NCBI GenBank assembly: GCA_003327425.1
Contig: QOQW01000008.1
Coordinates: 1 to 64,000, forward strand
Direction of reading: 5' to 3'
DNA: 64,000 nt
DNA from: Candidatus Ozemibacter sibiricus
GTDB taxonomy: Bacteria; Muiribacteriota; Ozemobacteria; Ozemobacterales; Ozemobacteraceae
Part shown: positions 1-8,169 of the stretch, in pieces
Position numbering within the stretch: position 1 is the stretch's first letter
Layout: the number at the start of each line of letters is the position of its first letter
Made by a program: the position numbers and the translations under genes
The notes under the pieces: generated by a model
Database searches by the model: none
What the model was told of the DNA's origin: nothing
The model's input: only the letters and a program-made list of their open reading frames with translations

Positions 1-249
1 ACGGGAGAAGGCCCAATTTCAAAAGATGGGCCGGGGGAAACGGGCAAAGACTCAAAATCCCCCGTCAGCGGTAAAGTGGGTCAGAAAATCGCTGGGGGGT
101 GGGGTCAGCCTGCGGGCGTTGATAACAGTGAGTCTCAAGGACCTTATTCGGGGACTGCTTTGGTGAGGGATTTTTAAGGAATCGTCAGGAGGTCGGGTTA
201 ATGGGGAGCCCGTTTTTATCTTCTGACCAGGAATGCTATTCTGGAATCT
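1..249. other. Leading non-coding region upstream of the FAD oxidoreductase
   Basis: No convincing coding sequence is visible here. A short hairpin (GGCCCA/TGGGCC with an 11-base loop) lies at about 10-32 and may be the end of a transcription unit that enters from outside the window. The last 15 bases hold the probable promoter of the next gene. Confidence 0.5.
234..242 (+). promoter_or_regulatory. Extended -10 promoter of the FAD oxidoreductase gene, predicted leaderless
   Basis: TGcTATTCT forms an extended -10 element that ends 7 bases before the ATG at 250. The -35 region is only T-rich (TTTTAT at 214-219). No Shine-Dalgarno sequence lies immediately before the ATG, so transcription probably starts at or next to the start codon. 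Confidence 0.45.
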
Positions 250-2526
250 ATGTTCAAAGCGAGGCCATCACCAGTTCATGGACGATCCCGGCGAAGAAAG
301 ATCAGGTCAATTCTTCTGGCGGTCTGGTGTTTGTTCGGGTTGGCTGTGTCCGGCAGCGTTGATGCAGCACCCCAGAGTGCCTTCGAGGTGATCGTCATCG
401 GTGGGGATCCCGAAGGAGTGGCGGCGGCGGTGGCGGCGGCACGGGCCGGGGCCCGTACGTTGCTGGTCGATCCGCGCGACCGCCTGGGCGGTCTATGGAC
501 GCGCGGGTGGTTGAACGTGCTCGACATGAACCTCGACGCTGCTGGGAAACCCCTGAATGGCGGCATCTTCGCCGAGATCTACCGGCGCCTCGATGGCACG
601 TCGTTCGACGTGGCCGCCATGGAACGTCATCTGCGCCAACTGGTGGCCGCCACTCCCAATCTGGTCGTGGCGACCGCGGCGGTGTCGGTGCGGCCCGTGC
701 TTGCCGGGCGACCGCGGCCGCTCTTCAAGCCTGGTCAGACTCTCTGGCCCGATGACCCGATCGGGGCTGGATCGATTACCCCAGGCAAGGCGCCATCGAC
801 GACGAGTTCCTCGCTCTCCCGTGGGTTGGAGAGCAGTCAGAATGCCTCCGGCTCATCTGATGAAGCGATTGAAGCCAAGGCGGTACCGAACGGCCTGACG
901 AGCGAGGCGGTGAAATTCGACCCAGGGGAGAAAAAGGAGCCAAGCCTGGCTCGTCGTGGCCAGGCCTGGCCGACCACGGTCTCTCGTTCTGGCGAAGACG
1001 TGCGTTCGCTCCTAGTATGCGGGAGCGAAGGTTGGTTGGCGGACGAGCCTCCTTTTCTCCCTGATGCCGCCACCGAAGCCGCGGTCATCGAAGGCATCGA
1101 ATTGCTCGGCAGCGATGGGCGTTGCTCGACGATCACGGGGCAGCGGTTCATCGATGCCTCCCAGGATGCCGATCTGGCGGTGGCGGCCGGGGCTGGTTGG
1201 ATCCGCTATGGGGAAGATGTCTGGGGGGAACCTCGGAACATGGCGGTCACGCTCGTGTTCCGGCTCGACGGCATCGGGGCGGCTGGCTGGAGCCGCTTGC
1301 GGGCCGAGCTGCGCGCTCGGGGCGGCGGCACCGGCCTGGTAGGCGCCAATGATCGCAGCGCCTGGGGATTCGGCGAGACCCTGCGAGAGTACAAGCCCCG
1401 GTCGCCGCGGGTCGGAGTGCGTGCCCTCAACATCGGCCGGCAGGATGACGACACTGTCTTGATCAATGCTCTGCAGGTGTTCGGCGTCGACGGGCTCGAT
1501 CCCGTCGCCCGTCGCGAAGCTCGCCAGATCGCCGAAGCCGAGCTGCCCTCTTTGGTCGCGTTCTTGCGCCGCCGGCTGCCAGGATTCGAGACCGCTCGTC
1601 TGGCCGGCACTGCCCCCGAACTCTACGTGCGCACCTCGCGGCAGATCAAGGCCTTGCACCGCCTGACCGTCGATGATGTACTCGAAAACCGCGATTTCCC
1701 CGATCGCGTGGCCTTCGGCTCCTACCCGCTCGATGTGCAGGCCACCGATCCTGGCTTTGCGGGGGACATCATCGGCAAGCCGGCGTGCTATGCGGTGCCG
1801 CTGCGCAGCCTCATTCCTCGCGGCTTCGCCAATCTGCTGGTGGTCGGTCGCAGCGCCGGGTTCGACTCCCTGGCCCAGAGCAGCGCCCGCACGGTGCCGG
1901 TCGGCATCGCGGCCGGCCAGGGCGCGGGGGTGGCGGCCGTGGTCAGCCTGCGGCGCCAGCTGCCGCTCGACCGTCTGCCTGATGACCCCGGCGCGGTGGG
2001 CGAAATGCACCGTCAACTGGCTGGCCAAGGAGTGACGATCGGGTCGAACCCCGCTCGTCCCGGTCCCGAAACCACCCACTGGGCGTATGCCGGGCTGCGG
2101 TTCCTGCGCCGGCGAGCCCAGATCTCAGGCGGATACCACAACCGCTACGATCTCGATGCGCCCATGCCTGTCAAGGCGTTGACCAACCGTTTGCTCTTCC
2201 TTGGCCGCGATTTCGACCAGGCCACCCGGCAGCGGTTCGAAACGCTCGGCAATGCTACGCCGACCGCTCCTTTGACCTTGGGCGCGGCGTGCCTTCTTCT
2301 GCACAGCCTGGGAATGACCTCAGGGACATCATCGACGGATTTCGATGCCGCCGTACCTGCCGAAGGAGCCGCCGCGGCCATCGCCGCCTTTCGAGCGGCC
2401 GGGCTGCTGGCTCCGCCATGGCCCTCCGACTTGAAGGACCCAGATCAGGTGTTGTCACGCGGGGCGGGGTATCTCCTGCTCACCCGTTGGTGGCTCCGCC
2501 GTGAAGGTCACCGCCCTTCGCCGTGA
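250..2526 (+). CDS. Secreted FAD-dependent oxidoreductase (FAD_oxidored-like)
   Basis: This 758-residue protein begins with a basic n-region and a hydrophobic signal segment ending near AAPQS (about residue 40), so it is probably exported. It is followed directly by a Rossmann dinucleotide motif, VIVIGGDPEGVAAAVAAARAG, and by a GGLWTRGWLN segment typical of FAD-dependent oxidoreductases of the FAD_oxidored family. A second conserved block, FIDASQDADLAVAAGA, sits near residues 300-315, and LLVVGRSAGFDSLAQSSARTV near 535 is the usual C-terminal FAD-contact region. Residues about 160-255 form a poorly conserved Ser/Pro/Gly-rich insertion that splits the FAD domain. Substrate is unknown. The start is supported by a -10 box 7 bases upstream and by the signal peptide. 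It is monocistronic, with a hairpin at 2707 downstream. Confidence 0.85.
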   Translation: MFKARPSPVHGRSRRRKIRSILLAVWCLFGLAVSGSVDAAPQSAFEVIVIGGDPEGVAAAVAAARAGARTLLVDPRDRLGGLWTRGWLNVLDMNLDAAGKPLNGGIFAEIYRRLDGTSFDVAAMERHLRQLVAATPNLVVATAAVSVRPVLAGRPRPLFKPGQTLWPDDPIGAGSITPGKAPSTTSSSLSRGLESSQNASGSSDEAIEAKAVPNGLTSEAVKFDPGEKKEPSLARRGQAWPTTVSRSGEDVRSLLVCGSEGWLADEPPFLPDAATEAAVIEGIELLGSDGRCSTITGQRFIDASQDADLAVAAGAGWIRYGEDVWGEPRNMAVTLVFRLDGIGAAGWSRLRAELRARGGGTGLVGANDRSAWGFGETLREYKPRSPRVGVRALNIGRQDDDTVLINALQVFGVDGLDPVARREARQIAEAELPSLVAFLRRRLPGFETARLAGTAPELYVRTSRQIKALHRLTVDDVLENRDFPDRVAFGSYPLDVQATDPGFAGDIIGKPACYAVPLRSLIPRGFANLLVVGRSAGFDSLAQSSARTVPVGIAAGQGAGVAAVVSLRRQLPLDRLPDDPGAVGEMHRQLAGQGVTIGSNPARPGPETTHWAYAGLRFLRRRAQISGGYHNRYDLDAPMPVKALTNRLLFLGRDFDQATRQRFETLGNATPTAPLTLGAACLLLHSLGMTSGTSSTDFDAAVPAEGAAAAIAAFRAAGLLAPPWPSDLKDPDQVLSRGAGYLLLTRWWLRREGHRPSP

Positions 2527-2706
2527 GGTGCCCAGCCATGAGGGGCAACCTCCCCCTCTCGATGATGGCCAGGCGATCATCAGGATGAAGCGATGGCCGC
2601 GCTGGCGAGACCCGCCGGCCACACATGGGAGCGGGGCAGGGGGTGAACAGAAAGGGCAAGTGTGGTCCGTGCGGATATTTCTGGCGAACGCACGCAGCGT
2701 GGAAGA

Positions 2707-2732
2707 GGCCCCCAAGGGTGGGGGCCCCCATG
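2707..2732. terminator. Bidirectional terminator between convergent genes
   Basis: GGCCCCCA and TGGGGGCC form an 8-bp stem with a 4-base loop (2707-2726), followed on the plus strand by a short TGTTTT tract. It lies between the FAD oxidoreductase (plus) and the Rpn-type gene (minus) and could end both. Confidence 0.6.
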
Positions 2733-2735
2733 TTT

Positions 2736-3755
2736 TCAGTGTTTGAAGATCTGCTTGAGGGTGCCGGCGTCGAGGATGCGGTCGGCCCAGGTTTCGAGCT
2801 GCGCTTCGCTCGCTTCGAGAATGCGGCGTCGGTCAGACTCGTTCAAAGGCCCGAACTTACGCTCGATCTGACGAAGAATGGTTTTGGCCATGCGTTCTCG
2901 TCCCTCTTCTCGTCCCTCTTCTCGTCCCTCTTCTCGTCCCTTTTCCAGGCCCTTTTCCAGACCCTTGGCGAGGCCTTCTTCGAGGCCTTCCTGTCGCCAC
3001 TGCCTGGTCCATTCGACGACGGTTTTCGATAGCATGGTATGTGCCTCCTCGAGGTTCTCGATCTCTGGCATTTCGGCTTTCGGATAGCGGGTCTTGATGA
3101 AGACGTGGTAGATCCAGCGGGTGAAGGCGCGCTGCAGGGGCTTCTGCTCGGGGCGACGCAACCAGGCGATCAGGTTGGCGATGACCTCGCGAACCGTTTC
3201 GGGGTCGCGGGACTTCTCGAGCCGGAACAGAGCGGCCACGAGGTTCTTCAGCTCGGCCAGGTCGTCGCTCTTGAAGCGGCCCTCATCGATCAGCAAATAG
3301 GAGACATGCGGTCGGTAGCGCTCGAACCCGCCCTTCAGCGGATAGATGAGATCATGGATGTCGGTCGGCGCCCGCCAGCGCGGGATGCCGTTGTAAAGGA
3401 CGATCGGCAGCACCGGCGGTAGCCACCGATTGGCGGCCAGTTGCTTCTGGGCGATGAGATCCTGGTAGAGCAGGCCGAGGTAGGTCATCATGCGCAGGGC
3501 CATGAATGGATCGACCTCGGACTGGAACTCGATCAGGATGTAGATGTACAGCCACTCTTCGCCCCAGCGCACGCGCCAGACGACATCGTCATGGCGTTGC
3601 CGCCAGGATTCGCTCACATAACTCCCGTTGACCCGCTCGAGAGTGGAGAAATCGAGCTTCTTGACCCAGGCGCCGTGCACGAACCCCCGAATGAGGTCGG
3701 CGACCATCTCGGGGAACGAGAAGAACTTCTTGTAGCTCGCATCGTGCCGGCGCAT
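2736..3755 (-). CDS. Rpn-family PD-(D/E)XK nuclease (transposase-like)
   Basis: The protein (339 residues from the ATG at 3755) matches the Rpn/YhgA-like family of recombination-promoting nucleases. It begins RRHDASYKKFFSFP and has the core WRQRHDDVVWRVRW followed by YILIEFQSE, in which the D and the E-x-Q are the expected PD-(D/E)XK catalytic positions. The C-terminal third carries a charged Glu-Glu-Gly-Arg/Lys repeat (about residues 265-290) encoded by 12-bp tandem DNA repeats, then a helical tail. The start at 3755 is chosen because a TAGAAT -10 box ends 7 bases before it, with TTGCGA 17 bases further upstream. The in-frame ATG at 3764 overlaps that -10 box. Family members are often mobile and present in many copies; no inverted repeats or IS ends are visible here. 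Confidence 0.8.
   Translation of the reverse strand: MRRHDASYKKFFSFPEMVADLIRGFVHGAWVKKLDFSTLERVNGSYVSESWRQRHDDVVWRVRWGEEWLYIYILIEFQSEVDPFMALRMMTYLGLLYQDLIAQKQLAANRWLPPVLPIVLYNGIPRWRAPTDIHDLIYPLKGGFERYRPHVSYLLIDEGRFKSDDLAELKNLVAALFRLEKSRDPETVREVIANLIAWLRRPEQKPLQRAFTRWIYHVFIKTRYPKAEMPEIENLEEAHTMLSKTVVEWTRQWRQEGLEEGLAKGLEKGLEKGREEGREEGREEGRERMAKTILRQIERKFGPLNESDRRRILEASEAQLETWADRILDAGTLKQIFKH
2893..2950. repeat. 12-bp tandem repeat inside the Rpn-type gene
   Basis: Four to five near-perfect copies of a 12-base unit (CTCGTCCCTCTT on the plus strand) encode the Glu-Glu-Gly-Arg repeat of the protein on the minus strand. Copy number may vary by slippage without changing frame, since 12 is a multiple of three. 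Confidence 0.8.
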
Positions 3756-3762
3756 AATCTCC

Positions 3763-3791
3763 ATTCTAGCGGACGGGACCGGCTCTCGCAA
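3763..3791 (-). promoter_or_regulatory. Promoter of the Rpn-type gene (leaderless)
   Basis: On the minus strand TTGCGA (3791-3786), a 17-base spacer and TAGAAT (3768-3763) are followed after 7 bases by the ATG at 3755. This spacing puts the expected transcription start at the start codon. Confidence 0.55.
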
Positions 3792-3970
3792 GGCCATGAG
3801 CGGCGGGGAAACAGGCGGCATCAATGATCGCATCCGGTTGCGGCGGGGGATGATGGTTCGGTCAGTGCGAAGCACCTTTCGTGGAATGGCCTGGGCGGTC
3901 CGACCTGGGCCTCACGAATGGGCGGGGTTCTGCCGATACCTCGTCTGAGATTCGGCGCGAAGGACAAGGA

Positions 3971-5260
3971 ATGGGTGAATTGTTGACTCTCCACGATGTG
4001 CAGGTGTTCACCGGATATTGCCATCTCGGGAATTGCCGCGAGTTCGTCTGGGAAGGCGGCGACCCGGCCGCCGGTCCGTCGCGACCTGCCCGGTTCTGGC
4101 TGGTGGGCCTCCGGTGCATCGAAGATCTCGAAGCGCTGATGCTGCGCACCGACCTCTACCTGCATACCAGTGACCAACGCGAGTATCTGCTGGCCAACTT
4201 CCAGATCACCGACATTTCCGACCCTGAGAAGATTCGAGGCGTGGCCAGCGCGTGCCGCCTGCTCATGGAAGAGTTTCCCAAGATCAAGGGCATCCAGCCT
4301 GGTGAAAACGTGGTGATCTCGAAAGCCACCCACCTGCTGGCCTTCCGCACCGTCTCGGCCCTGGTCAGCAGCGCCCACACCAAATCCCATGTCGATCCCC
4401 GCGCCGCCAACGAGGTCATCAACGAACTGGTCGGCGAGATCATCAAAGCGCCGAATGCCGTGCTGAACCTGCTGGCCATCAAGCACACCGACGACTACAC
4501 CTTCAGCCACAACATCAACGTCGCCACCCTGGCCATGGTGCTGGGGCAGGCCCTGGGCCTCTCGCGCGACCAGTTGCACGACCTGGGCGCCGGCGCCTTG
4601 CTGCACGATCTCGGCCTCTTGCGGGTGCCCGGGCGCATCCTGCACAAAGAGGGGAAGCTGACTCCCGAGGAATTCTCGGAAATCACCCGCCATCCTCGGC
4701 TGGGGGTCGATCTGATCGGGCCTTCCCGCGATCTGTCGGCGCCGGCCCGCGAGGTCATCCTGCAGCACCATGAACGGTTCCAGGGCAAGGGGTATCCGCA
4801 CGGCCGGGCGGGCGATCGCATCCCACTGCTGGCCCGCATCTGCGCTGTCGCCGATGCTTTCGACGCCATGACCTCCGATCGTCCCTTCCGGCCGGCTCTC
4901 ACACCTTACCAGGCCATGCGCGCCATGCTGGCCCAGACCGGTACCCACTTCGATCCCGAGATTCTGCGGGTATTTCTGGGAAAACTGTCGCTCTACCCGC
5001 CCGGCACCCAGGTCATCCTGCAGGATGGCTCCCCCGCCGTCGTGGTGCGAGGCAACGCCGGCCTGCTGATCCGGCCGGTCGTTCGGCTGTTGCATCCTCG
5101 TCCGGGGCAGCCGGCCGTCATCGATCTGGCCCGCGACCGCACTCGCTTCATCATCGGGGTCGCGCCCGGCCCGGCTGGCGGGTCATCTTCAGCGACTTCG
5201 CCGACCTCGCCTCCCCCCTCATCCTCGCCGCCTTCTCCGGGTGGTCGGCGCAAACCCTGA
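3971..5260 (+). CDS. HD-GYP domain protein (probable cyclic-di-GMP phosphodiesterase)
   Basis: The protein has 429 residues from the ATG at 3971, which has an AAGGA Shine-Dalgarno sequence just upstream; the earlier in-frame ATG at 3881 has none. The N-terminal 160 residues have no motif I recognise. The HD-GYP domain follows, with FSHNINVATL, the HD pair in LLHDLGLLRVP (about residue 211), a conserved RHPRLG histidine, and HHERFQGKGYP (about 273), which contains the GYP signature, then DAFDAMTSDRPF. Such domains hydrolyse cyclic-di-GMP. A link to the PilB-type ATPase nearby (its MshEN-like domain resembles c-di-GMP-binding domains) is plausible but not shown. The C-terminus is Ser/Pro-rich. 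Confidence 0.88.
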   Translation: MGELLTLHDVQVFTGYCHLGNCREFVWEGGDPAAGPSRPARFWLVGLRCIEDLEALMLRTDLYLHTSDQREYLLANFQITDISDPEKIRGVASACRLLMEEFPKIKGIQPGENVVISKATHLLAFRTVSALVSSAHTKSHVDPRAANEVINELVGEIIKAPNAVLNLLAIKHTDDYTFSHNINVATLAMVLGQALGLSRDQLHDLGAGALLHDLGLLRVPGRILHKEGKLTPEEFSEITRHPRLGVDLIGPSRDLSAPAREVILQHHERFQGKGYPHGRAGDRIPLLARICAVADAFDAMTSDRPFRPALTPYQAMRAMLAQTGTHFDPEILRVFLGKLSLYPPGTQVILQDGSPAVVVRGNAGLLIRPVVRLLHPRPGQPAVIDLARDRTRFIIGVAPGPAGGSSSATSPTSPPPSSSPPSPGGRRKP

Positions 5261-5298
5261 TTTTGACAGGGGTGTCCGGACTCGCGCCCCGAGCCGCT

Positions 5299-6171
5299 TT
5301 AACGTTCCGTTTCTTCTCGTCCAATGGCGGCCAGCAGGGCGCGTCGCTCTTCGGCGGACAAGGGGCGGGCTCGCCCCGGCGGCAGATCACCCAACCGGAT
5401 GGGGCCGAACCGGATCCGGTGGAGAGCCACCACTCGGCGATCGAGGGCGGCGAACATGCGTTTGATCTGGCGCTTGCGGCCTTCACGCAGGATCACCCGG
5501 TAGGTGATGGTCGGCGGACATAGGGCCGCCGCTCTTGGCAGCGAGGCATCAGTCCGTTTTTGCCGCGCCTGGCGATCGCGCGACGGCACCTGGGGAGAGG
5601 CCCTGCGCACCCAGGGCGACGCGGTCGGTGAGTCGGCCGCCCCCTTCCTGAGAATAGGGCGCAGGTGGCAGGGGGCGGTGCGTCCGTCTTCCAGGTCGAG
5701 CCCGTGCTCGAAGCGGGCCCGCTCGGCTGCGGTCAACGGCGGGCCGGCCACCTGCACCAGATACTCCTTCTCGACCTTGTACCGGGGATGCAGCAAACGA
5801 TTGGTCAGCTCCCCGTCGTTGGTCATCAGCAGCAATCCCGTCGAGTCGCTGTCCAGCCGGCCGACCGGATAGAGGCGCTCGGGGCCGGGGAAGAAATCGG
5901 CCAGCGTGGGGCGGCCGAAGCGGTCGCCCAGGCTCGACAGGACTCCGGCCGGTTTGTGGAACACCATCACCACCGAGACGTTGGCGGCCGGAGGCGTCAC
6001 CGGCCGGCCATCGATCTCGATGCGGCAGGCGGCCGGATCGACCCGGCGGCCGAGATCGGTGAACACCTCCCCGTCGACACGGATCCGTCTCGCCAGGATC
6101 ATGGCCTCGACCGCCCGACGCGAGGCCACGCCCCAGCCGGCCAGCAATTTATGCAGGCGGATCAACGCCAC
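5299..6171 (-). CDS. RsuA/RluB-type pseudouridine synthase
   Basis: The protein (290 residues, GTG start at 6171) has an N-terminal S4 RNA-binding domain (RLHKLLAGWGVASRRAVE) and a pseudouridine synthase domain. The catalytic aspartate is in PVGRLDSDSTGLLLMTNDGE, and the late motif REGRKRQIKRMFAAL is intact. It modifies rRNA uridines; whether the target is 16S or 23S cannot be told from the sequence. About 40 residues of low-complexity sequence (roughly 185-225, many Ala, Pro, Arg and Gln) are inserted before the last strands, unusual for this compact enzyme. It is the last gene of an operon, with only one base separating it from the stop of the gene upstream. Confidence 0.88.
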   Translation of the reverse strand: MALIRLHKLLAGWGVASRRAVEAMILARRIRVDGEVFTDLGRRVDPAACRIEIDGRPVTPPAANVSVVMVFHKPAGVLSSLGDRFGRPTLADFFPGPERLYPVGRLDSDSTGLLLMTNDGELTNRLLHPRYKVEKEYLVQVAGPPLTAAERARFEHGLDLEDGRTAPCHLRPILRKGAADSPTASPWVRRASPQVPSRDRQARQKRTDASLPRAAALCPPTITYRVILREGRKRQIKRMFAALDRRVVALHRIRFGPIRLGDLPPGRARPLSAEERRALLAAIGREETER

Positions 6172-6172
6172 G

Positions 6173-8110
6173 TCAGCGGTCCTGCCTGGTCCCTCCGGTG
6201 GTCCAGGGGGCGGTGACCACGAAACGCATCAGGCGGCCGCCGGCATGATCGGAATACTTGCCCTCGCGGAAGAAAGGCGTGTCGAGGCCGGGAATGGCCT
6301 GCAGCTTGGGAAAGAGGTCGGTGAAGATCAGTCGGCTCTTCATGGTGGCTCCTCGCACCACCAGTTCGTCAGAGGTGTCGAGAGTGAACCCGTGCAGGAC
6401 CAGCCCGCGTTCGGCCTCGCTGAGCGGCCGATTCCAGGGCAGGTCGAGCCGGACCAGGAGGTCGGCCTGCCGTAGCAGGCGCGCGGTGACGTCCGGGCTC
6501 CCGTCGCGCAGGATGTACGAGAGCACCGGGCGGTCGGGAGGCTGGCATTCGAGGGCGATCTTCACGATGCCCTTCCCTTCGGCTCGCAGCCGTTCCAGCA
6601 GAGCGGGAATCTCGGAAAACTCCAGGCGGACGCTGATCTGCGGCCCGGCCTGCGTGACGGTGGTATCGATCTCTTCGCCGATGGCTACGCCGGGCGGCGG
6701 CGGACCGGGGGTGGTCCCCGGGGGGGGCGCCTGGCGGCCGAAGGCGACCACCATGGCGTTTCGCTCGAGGCTTTCGCGGCTCTGGGGCCCGAGGTAGGTC
6801 AGGCCCAGACTCTCGCCGACCGCTTTGAGCGACGTCACATCGGGTTCTCCACCGACCACCGCCAGCAGACGCAGGGTGCTGGACAGCCACAGGAGCTGCA
6901 GATGGCCCTTCAGCGCCGGCGGCCAGGCCGCGCCGAGCAGGCTTCCCACCTCGGGCGCGGGGAACCCCTGAGCCGCCCCCCGTCGTAGCAGCAGGGTGCA
7001 AGCCCAGGCCGCGGCCGGTGCGCCCGCCGAGGGTTCGCCTTTGGCCTCGAGCTTGACCAGCCCGCAATTGAAGCCGGTGCCCAGGATCTCTCCGACGGCG
7101 GCCCACTGGGAGCCCGTGATATCGAGGGTGGCCTGGATGAACCCCTCCTCTGCCGTCCCGCGGGGAACCGTGATCTCGCGCAGTCCGGCGGCTCCGGCCA
7201 GCGTTTTGAACAGGGCGATCAGCTCAGCGACGGCCATGCCGCCCGCCTGGTCGGTGCATTCGATGGTGAACAGCGGCTGGCCGGCGAAGTCGGTGCGGGA
7301 CAGGCTGCGCGACCAGCCCGGGAAGCCTTCTCGGGTCTGGGCCTCGAGCAGGTGGTCGAGGGCCGGGGCGATGAGCTGGAACTCGCTGGACCGGCCGGGC
7401 TCGACCCGGCAACCGAAGATCTGAGCCCCGGTGGGAGCCGGACCGGACATGGCGAAGAACGGCAGACGGGCGAGTTTCTGGAACAGGCTCTCCATTTCGG
7501 CCGGCATCGGGGCGGCCCCCGGGGCCAGGGCCAGGTCCATGGCGATCTTGAGGCGGGCCTCGCCCTGCTCGTTCAGATCGGGACGGGCGTTGAACGTCTG
7601 CAACTGTACGGACCAGCGACCGGCCAGGGCAGCGAGGAAGCTGCGCACCTGGGACAAGGCCGGGCTGCGCACCTCGACCTGCAGGACGTCCCGTCCCGCC
7701 GGGGCCACGGTCGAACGCCAGGTGCAGCGCAGGCAGTCGAGGCCGGCCTGGTCGAGCCGTTCCATGACCCCCGACAAGACGTCTTCCGACCGCCGCAGGG
7801 TCGAAACGGTTCCGGCCGCCCCTTCCGATGGCTGGCCGACGGCGAGGTCAGGCAGCAGCCCCAGGCCGATCAGGGCCCAGATCAACACCATGCCAGGGGC
7901 GAGGCGCGCCCGGCGGCGGCATTCGCCCGCGCTGGAAGCGTCGGTGGCTCGCCCCCTCCCCGCCGGACTGGCGGCCAGCCCGGCAGCCATGGCGGGCTGG
8001 CGCGGGTGCCCCCGCCTGACGGCGTCGGGCCGGGCAGCCGGTTCCCGAGCGCGTCCTTCGCTGATGGTCAGGGGGATGACCGACGTTCGGAACCCAGAGG
8101 CGGTTGGCAT
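6173..8110 (-). CDS. Secreted or anchored protein of unknown function in the PilB-type operon
   Basis: The protein (645 residues) starts at the ATG at 8110, which has a GGAGGGAG Shine-Dalgarno sequence 8-9 bases upstream. A long basic cytoplasmic N-terminus (about 75 residues) is followed by one hydrophobic helix, MVLIWALIGLGLLPDLAVG, so it is either membrane-anchored or exported. The rest is a set of alpha/beta segments that look like two or three diverged copies of one unit (for example VRSFLAALAGRWSVQLQTF and AELIALFKTLAGAAGLREIT). These faintly resemble the PilO/GspM ferredoxin-like fold, but this is an impression only. It sits between the PilB-HATPase gene and the pseudouridine synthase, and position suggests a role with the secretion ATPase. 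Confidence 0.6.
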   Translation of the reverse strand: MPTASGFRTSVIPLTISEGRAREPAARPDAVRRGHPRQPAMAAGLAASPAGRGRATDASSAGECRRRARLAPGMVLIWALIGLGLLPDLAVGQPSEGAAGTVSTLRRSEDVLSGVMERLDQAGLDCLRCTWRSTVAPAGRDVLQVEVRSPALSQVRSFLAALAGRWSVQLQTFNARPDLNEQGEARLKIAMDLALAPGAAPMPAEMESLFQKLARLPFFAMSGPAPTGAQIFGCRVEPGRSSEFQLIAPALDHLLEAQTREGFPGWSRSLSRTDFAGQPLFTIECTDQAGGMAVAELIALFKTLAGAAGLREITVPRGTAEEGFIQATLDITGSQWAAVGEILGTGFNCGLVKLEAKGEPSAGAPAAAWACTLLLRRGAAQGFPAPEVGSLLGAAWPPALKGHLQLLWLSSTLRLLAVVGGEPDVTSLKAVGESLGLTYLGPQSRESLERNAMVVAFGRQAPPPGTTPGPPPPGVAIGEEIDTTVTQAGPQISVRLEFSEIPALLERLRAEGKGIVKIALECQPPDRPVLSYILRDGSPDVTARLLRQADLLVRLDLPWNRPLSEAERGLVLHGFTLDTSDELVVRGATMKSRLIFTDLFPKLQAIPGLDTPFFREGKYSDHAGGRLMRFVVTAPWTTGGTRQDR

Positions 8111-8169
8111 GGCGATGTCTCCCTCCCGCCCGGTGGCCAGCACGGTCGCCCGGGCGATGGCGAGCGCCG

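Noticed and set aside
2893-2960. Tandem 12-bp repeats considered as a CRISPR-like array.
   Set aside because: There are no spacers, the unit is too short, and it encodes a regular protein repeat.
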